From Trema orientale (taxonomy: Eukaryota; Streptophyta; Magnoliopsida; Rosales; Cannabaceae), in the NCBI GenBank assembly GCA_002914845.1, contig JXTC01000589.1, positions 87,475-151,474 on the forward strand: DNA of 64,000 bases, written 5' to 3'. Shown here piece by piece: positions 60,193-64,000 of this stretch. The position numbers and the translations under genes are program-made. Within the stretch, counting starts at the first letter, position 1. Each line of letters starts with the position of its first letter. Under the pieces are notes generated by a model. It saw nothing but the letters and a program-made list of their open reading frames with translations. It was not told where the DNA came from and did no database searches.

Positions 60193-63100
60193 TCACAACT
60201 CATCCTTGCTTGTAGCATCTTCCGCCATAAGCTCTTCAAGGGAGAACTCGTCCTCTTCAATGACCTCTCCATCCTTGCCATCCCATGGTTCTGTCTTCAC
60301 AATGACAGGTGCGCCTTCCAGAGGCAAGTTACCTTTTCCACCACGACCAGCATCCCTTACGAATTCTCTGGTGACCAAGTTGAGTACATTAAAATTATAT
60401 GATCATTTGCTATGAGAGTGGTATTCAAGAATCAAGATGAACAAAAAGAAGACTTACGTGATATGATCGAGCTCAAAAGCACTCTTAAGCGGGGCATAAA
60501 CACTTTTCTTCACGTTCAGGGCCACCAAAGCCGGATAACCATATCCGCCAACTCCGACACGCTGTTCAAGATCTGGCTGCTTACCAGCAGCTGCCCAGAC
60601 ATAGCTGCATGAAAAATTAAAATTTGATTCTTCAGCTATAGTTTTTTGCAATGTGGGACACAGCTGCAATAAAGACAGATTCTTGGAACAAAAAGCCAAA
60701 AGAAGACAAATTGGGAAAGGAGAGAGAAAAAATTGGATGTGTCCTTGCCTGTAGGGACTCTTCTTGAACTTTTCTGCAACTGACAATAACTGCTGAAGGT
60801 ATTTGTTCCTTCCTTCTGCTTTGGAATCCAAAATGTCTGGGAGGAAAGCCACGAAACAGATGGGAGCCGAACCACATTTTTTTTCCAGGACATCCTAAAC
60901 AGAAATATTACACAGCCATTTTAGTACCTGAAGTAACGTTTTTGGGCTGAAGAATCACTACAGGAGTCGTGAGCTTACCGGGCCAGTTAGCTCAGTCACT
61001 TCAGGAGGTGCAACATTTGTTTCCAGCTGTTCGAGAGCATATGATTCAATTGCTGAAGCAGTCCTCGCACCTTCATAAGGCGTTGGGCTATCTTTGTCAG
61101 CACCAAACACTAAGATAGTGGGGAATCCTTGAACCTTGAATTGGCTCATCAGAGACTGGTAAAAACACCCCATTAGAACCAAATGGTTGCAAAATTTATA
61201 AGCCAAAATCAAGAGTAAGATCAGCAACTAAGAAAAGAGTCAAGTTTTTTAAAAAAGAAACGAGAATTCAAATGAAAACAACATTCTCCTGGAACCATTA
61301 GCTTCTTTGCAACAAACCCTCACAAAAGGGACATACCGTAAAGGATCCAATTTAAGAACATGACCAAGAAAAAGAAAGTGCGGCGAGGGGCTGTATTTAT
61401 ACTAAACTATATAGAGGAACCAGTTCAAAGGAGCTGCATCCCCTATAATGGCGAGAGGCGTTTATTAAATAACCATCTTAACCATGGGAGGTATTAAGAG
61501 AATATCCGTCAGATTCTAACAAATATATGCATCAAAATCACGTAAGCTAAAGTTGGACAGAGTAACTCAATCATCTATCTGGTCAACCTTCTCCTGAACC
61601 AACTCCAAGAACCCCAAGAAAAATGACGACTATATAGTTTGATTGTATTATGTGTCATCCATGGCTTACCTTTTCTGCATCACAGTCCACATGACCTAAG
61701 TTGACCTTCCCCTTTAAGTTCTTAGCAGCCTTCTTCCACTCAGGTGCCAACCTTTTGCAGTGTCCACACCTTAAAAGGAGAAGAACAATTATAAACTAAT
61801 AGTTATCACGATTGCTCGAGCAGTTCCGGGGATGGAAAAATCAAAACAATATATTCATATAGGGATCTTACCAAGGTGCAAAGAACTCAACAATCCAGAG
61901 CTCTTTGCTTTTAAGTACTTGTTCCTCAAAATTGTGAGAGTTTAATTCTATTGAAGCACTAGGTTCAGAATTTCCATTTGATCCACTCGATCCACCTGTC
62001 GTTTTACCTTCTAACCGTTCTTTCAGAAGCGTCTTTATCTATCGCAGACCAACAGAATAGTTAGCAAGTAATGATTTAAAAATTCCTTTTTTTTTCCTTC
62101 CCTCTTTTACCAATAATTAGCTACTTCACTGCAAGTTGTTAGTTTCTAGCAAAAGCAACACATAGTTAAGTAAGACTGGAGGGATTATAATCTAATTCAT
62201 TTACAAATAAAACGCACTTCTGAAATTGTGCGAAATACTATATCTCAACTTATGGTTAGAAATCTCCACATATTAAGGTCAATTAAATTGCTGAAGAAAC
62301 ATCATTGATTAAACCATTATTGATAAAGGAAATGAATAGGTCAAAAAAATTTGTATGAGGGATCAGAACAAACCTGTTTGAGAGCAAATTCTGCAATGGG
62401 TTTGACTTCTCTCGCTCCTTGATAGTCTACAGGAGGTTTTCCAGGTGCAAATACTTTGATTGTTGGAAACCCTCTAATACCATATTCCTATAGAAATCAA
62501 TTATACCATCATCCACTAAAACATTAAAGTAATTCTATAAGCAACTAGAAAGGAAAACTACAGACTAATTGAGCAGTCAATCTACTATTAACTGCGCTAA
62601 TATGTACAGGAAATAATTGCTTTTAGAGAAATTATAACTTTCAGATTTACTTCTTCACTTAATTTAAGTTCGAGAGAGAGCACTGAAATAGAGTTATAGA
62701 TGGTTATTTAATCATGTGCACGATGTAGAAGGAAAAAAATCACATTCTGATACTGATTATAACCTCACATGCAAAAAAACTTTTTTAAGCACATGCAACC
62801 TAGAAATGGAATAAAGCAAATAAAACATTCCTTTTGTTCAGAGAGACAAAAATCTGGGAAATTGATACATTAGGCTGCAAGGTCGCATGATATTGTATCA
62901 CAAGAATGAAAGAACCAGACAAAGAAGGCTTAGAATTACTGAAGTTGTGATCGCCCTTCTTAATATTCGGTTCATGCCTTCATGGATTATTCAAGAAAAG
63001 AAAAACTATATTGAATTAAGGGAAAAGGCAAGTTATTTTATTATAGTAAAAACTGGAAAAATTCGCAAGACTTAAGTATAAAAAACCTGAGCAAGAGACT

Positions 63101-63731
63101 TGTGTTCATCAGCATCAAGAGCAGCCACAGTAGCCACACCCTTCAAGACAGTAGCTGCCTTCTCCCATGTGGGTGTTAATGCTTGACAGTGTCCGCACCA
63201 GGGTGCAAAAAACTCAACCAGAACAACTCCATTGGAATTCAGAACCTGCCCCCATTCAAAAAATTTCAGTCTCAAGAAAGAAACTCCCAGTTATCTCCTT
63301 TGATATGTCTGTAGTACCAAATAGTCAATACATATATGAAAATTTACTTACTTTATCCATAAAAAAAGCTACACAGACTTAAAATCATAAAATAAGATTG
63401 AAAGACCATTAGATTTTTAAAAATTACAGTAAGATCTTTCCTTTTTCTTTCAGGGGGGGAAAAAAAAAAGAAGTGATCACTACCCAGATACTATTTTGTC
63501 AAAGTGAAGGCGAATTTCAACAATTGATCCAAAAGATTAAAAAATGGGAAATGGGTATGCTGTAAATATAGGTTATGTATTCAAAGTTATACCTTGGACT
63601 TGAAATTGGAAGCGGTTAGCTGAACCACTGGAGATGAAGGTCCGTAGAGTGCGTCACAGATATTAAAGACGAAGAACAATACCAATAAGACCGAAAGAGC
63701 CTGGAACAATGGCGACTTTGATCGATCCCCA

Positions 63732-63736
<5 letters not shown>
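60193..63736 (-). CDS. PDIL2-3: Protein disulfide isomerase-like 2-3
   Basis: ER-lumen thiol oxidoreductase that forms and isomerises disulfides in secretory proteins. Nine exons on the minus strand: 63736-63593, 63245-63087, 62487-62374, 62038-61872, 61769-61670, 61155-60979, 60894-60749, 60604-60458, 60367-60193. They join in phase to 442 residues, close to the Arabidopsis protein. A signal peptide is followed by two thioredoxin domains with active sites WCGHC at about residues 64-68 and 195-199, each with its EFFAPW strand. A redox-inactive C-terminal domain ([14 protein letters not shown]) follows, then an acidic linker and the ER-retention signal KDEL at 439-442. This is the P5-like a-a'-b order. 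Intron 7 has a GC donor. A (GA)n tract abuts the ATG. It is convergent with ZW10. Confidence 0.94.

Positions 63737-63769
<33 letters not shown>
63737..63769 (-). repeat. (GA)n tract in the 5' leader of PDIL2-3
   Basis: About 16 GA dinucleotides on the minus strand, ending one A before the start codon at 63,736. GA repeats in plant leaders can bind BBR/BPC GAGA-binding factors; whether this one does is inference. Confidence 0.8.
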
Positions 63770-63770
<1 letters not shown>

Positions 63771-63860
63771 AGATTTGCTGATACTCTTCAAATCAGAGCA
63801 GAAACCTCTCGAGGAGGGAGGCAGAGAAGAAGAAGAAGCCAATATTATGAGCTGCGGACC

Positions 63861-63886
63861 GAATTACGTGTGATGACCAATCAGAG
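63861..63886 (-). promoter_or_regulatory. CCAAT plus ACGTG composite upstream of PDIL2-3
   Basis: The minus strand reads ATTGG (63,881-63,877), then six bases, then CACG (63,870-63,867). Plant ER-stress elements combine the same half-sites, but the spacing here matches neither ERSE-I nor ERSE-II exactly. It is a candidate only, about 130-150 bases upstream of the ATG. Confidence 0.3.
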
Positions 63887-64000
63887 ACTTACACATCAGC
63901 CACATTGTTCCTCCATTTTTCTTTTTCCATCTACTGTAATCTCATTGGATATACGATTATTATGATTTACCATATTTTTAAGTGTAATTGAAGGGCAAAT

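Noticed and set aside
1..64000. CRISPR arrays, operons, phage or biosynthetic systems
   Set aside because: No regularly spaced repeats or prokaryotic gene organisation; the window is plant nuclear DNA. The direct repeats seen are transposon or tandem-duplication products.

Overview
This is 64 kb of nuclear DNA from a eudicot plant. It is AT-rich, with intron-rich genes, Ty1-copia and Ty3-gypsy retrotransposons and many small DNA transposons. The species cannot be named from the sequence. Five protein-coding genes have intact reading frames. All exon boundaries were built by hand from splice sites, reading frame and remembered family conservation; no alignment was run.

Layout. 1-7.8 kb: AT-rich non-coding DNA with decayed LTR-like sequence. 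7.9-11.3 kb: GDSL esterase/lipase gene 1. 11.3-25.6 kb: a repeat block with a non-autonomous hAT element, a 5'-truncated Copia element, gypsy LTR and gag remnants, and a MITE beside a (TA)n tract. 25.7-31.8 kb: GDSL gene 2, a paralogue with identical exon structure whose second intron has grown to 4.3 kb through MITEs and an N-joined duplication. 32.4-39.1 kb: a complete but dead Copia element with two LTRs and an ATTTT target-site duplication. 39.5-41.8 kb: an intronless plant gene of unknown function behind a tandemly duplicated upstream region. 42-51.4 kb: a MITE-dense spacer with a Harbinger-type element, two Mutator-type MITEs (one nested inside another MITE), a foldback MITE and several short tandem duplications. 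51.7-58.8 kb: the ZW10 homologue on the plus strand, 14 exons. 60.2-63.7 kb: a protein disulfide isomerase of the PDIL2-3 type on the minus strand, 9 exons, convergent with ZW10.

How the genes relate. The two GDSL genes encode secreted esterases and are a local duplicate pair. ZW10 (ER-Golgi tethering) and PDIL2-3 (oxidative folding in the ER) both serve the early secretory pathway. From memory they are also near neighbours in Arabidopsis (AT2G32900 and AT2G32920), so this end of the window looks like conserved microsynteny. No new multi-gene system is visible. The most unusual signals are a probable haplotype false duplication that also gives the empty site of a MITE, a MITE family repeatedly flanked by (TA)n tracts, a MITE-in-MITE nest, the duplicated upstream region of the unknown gene, and GC-AG introns in both ZW10 and PDIL2-3.
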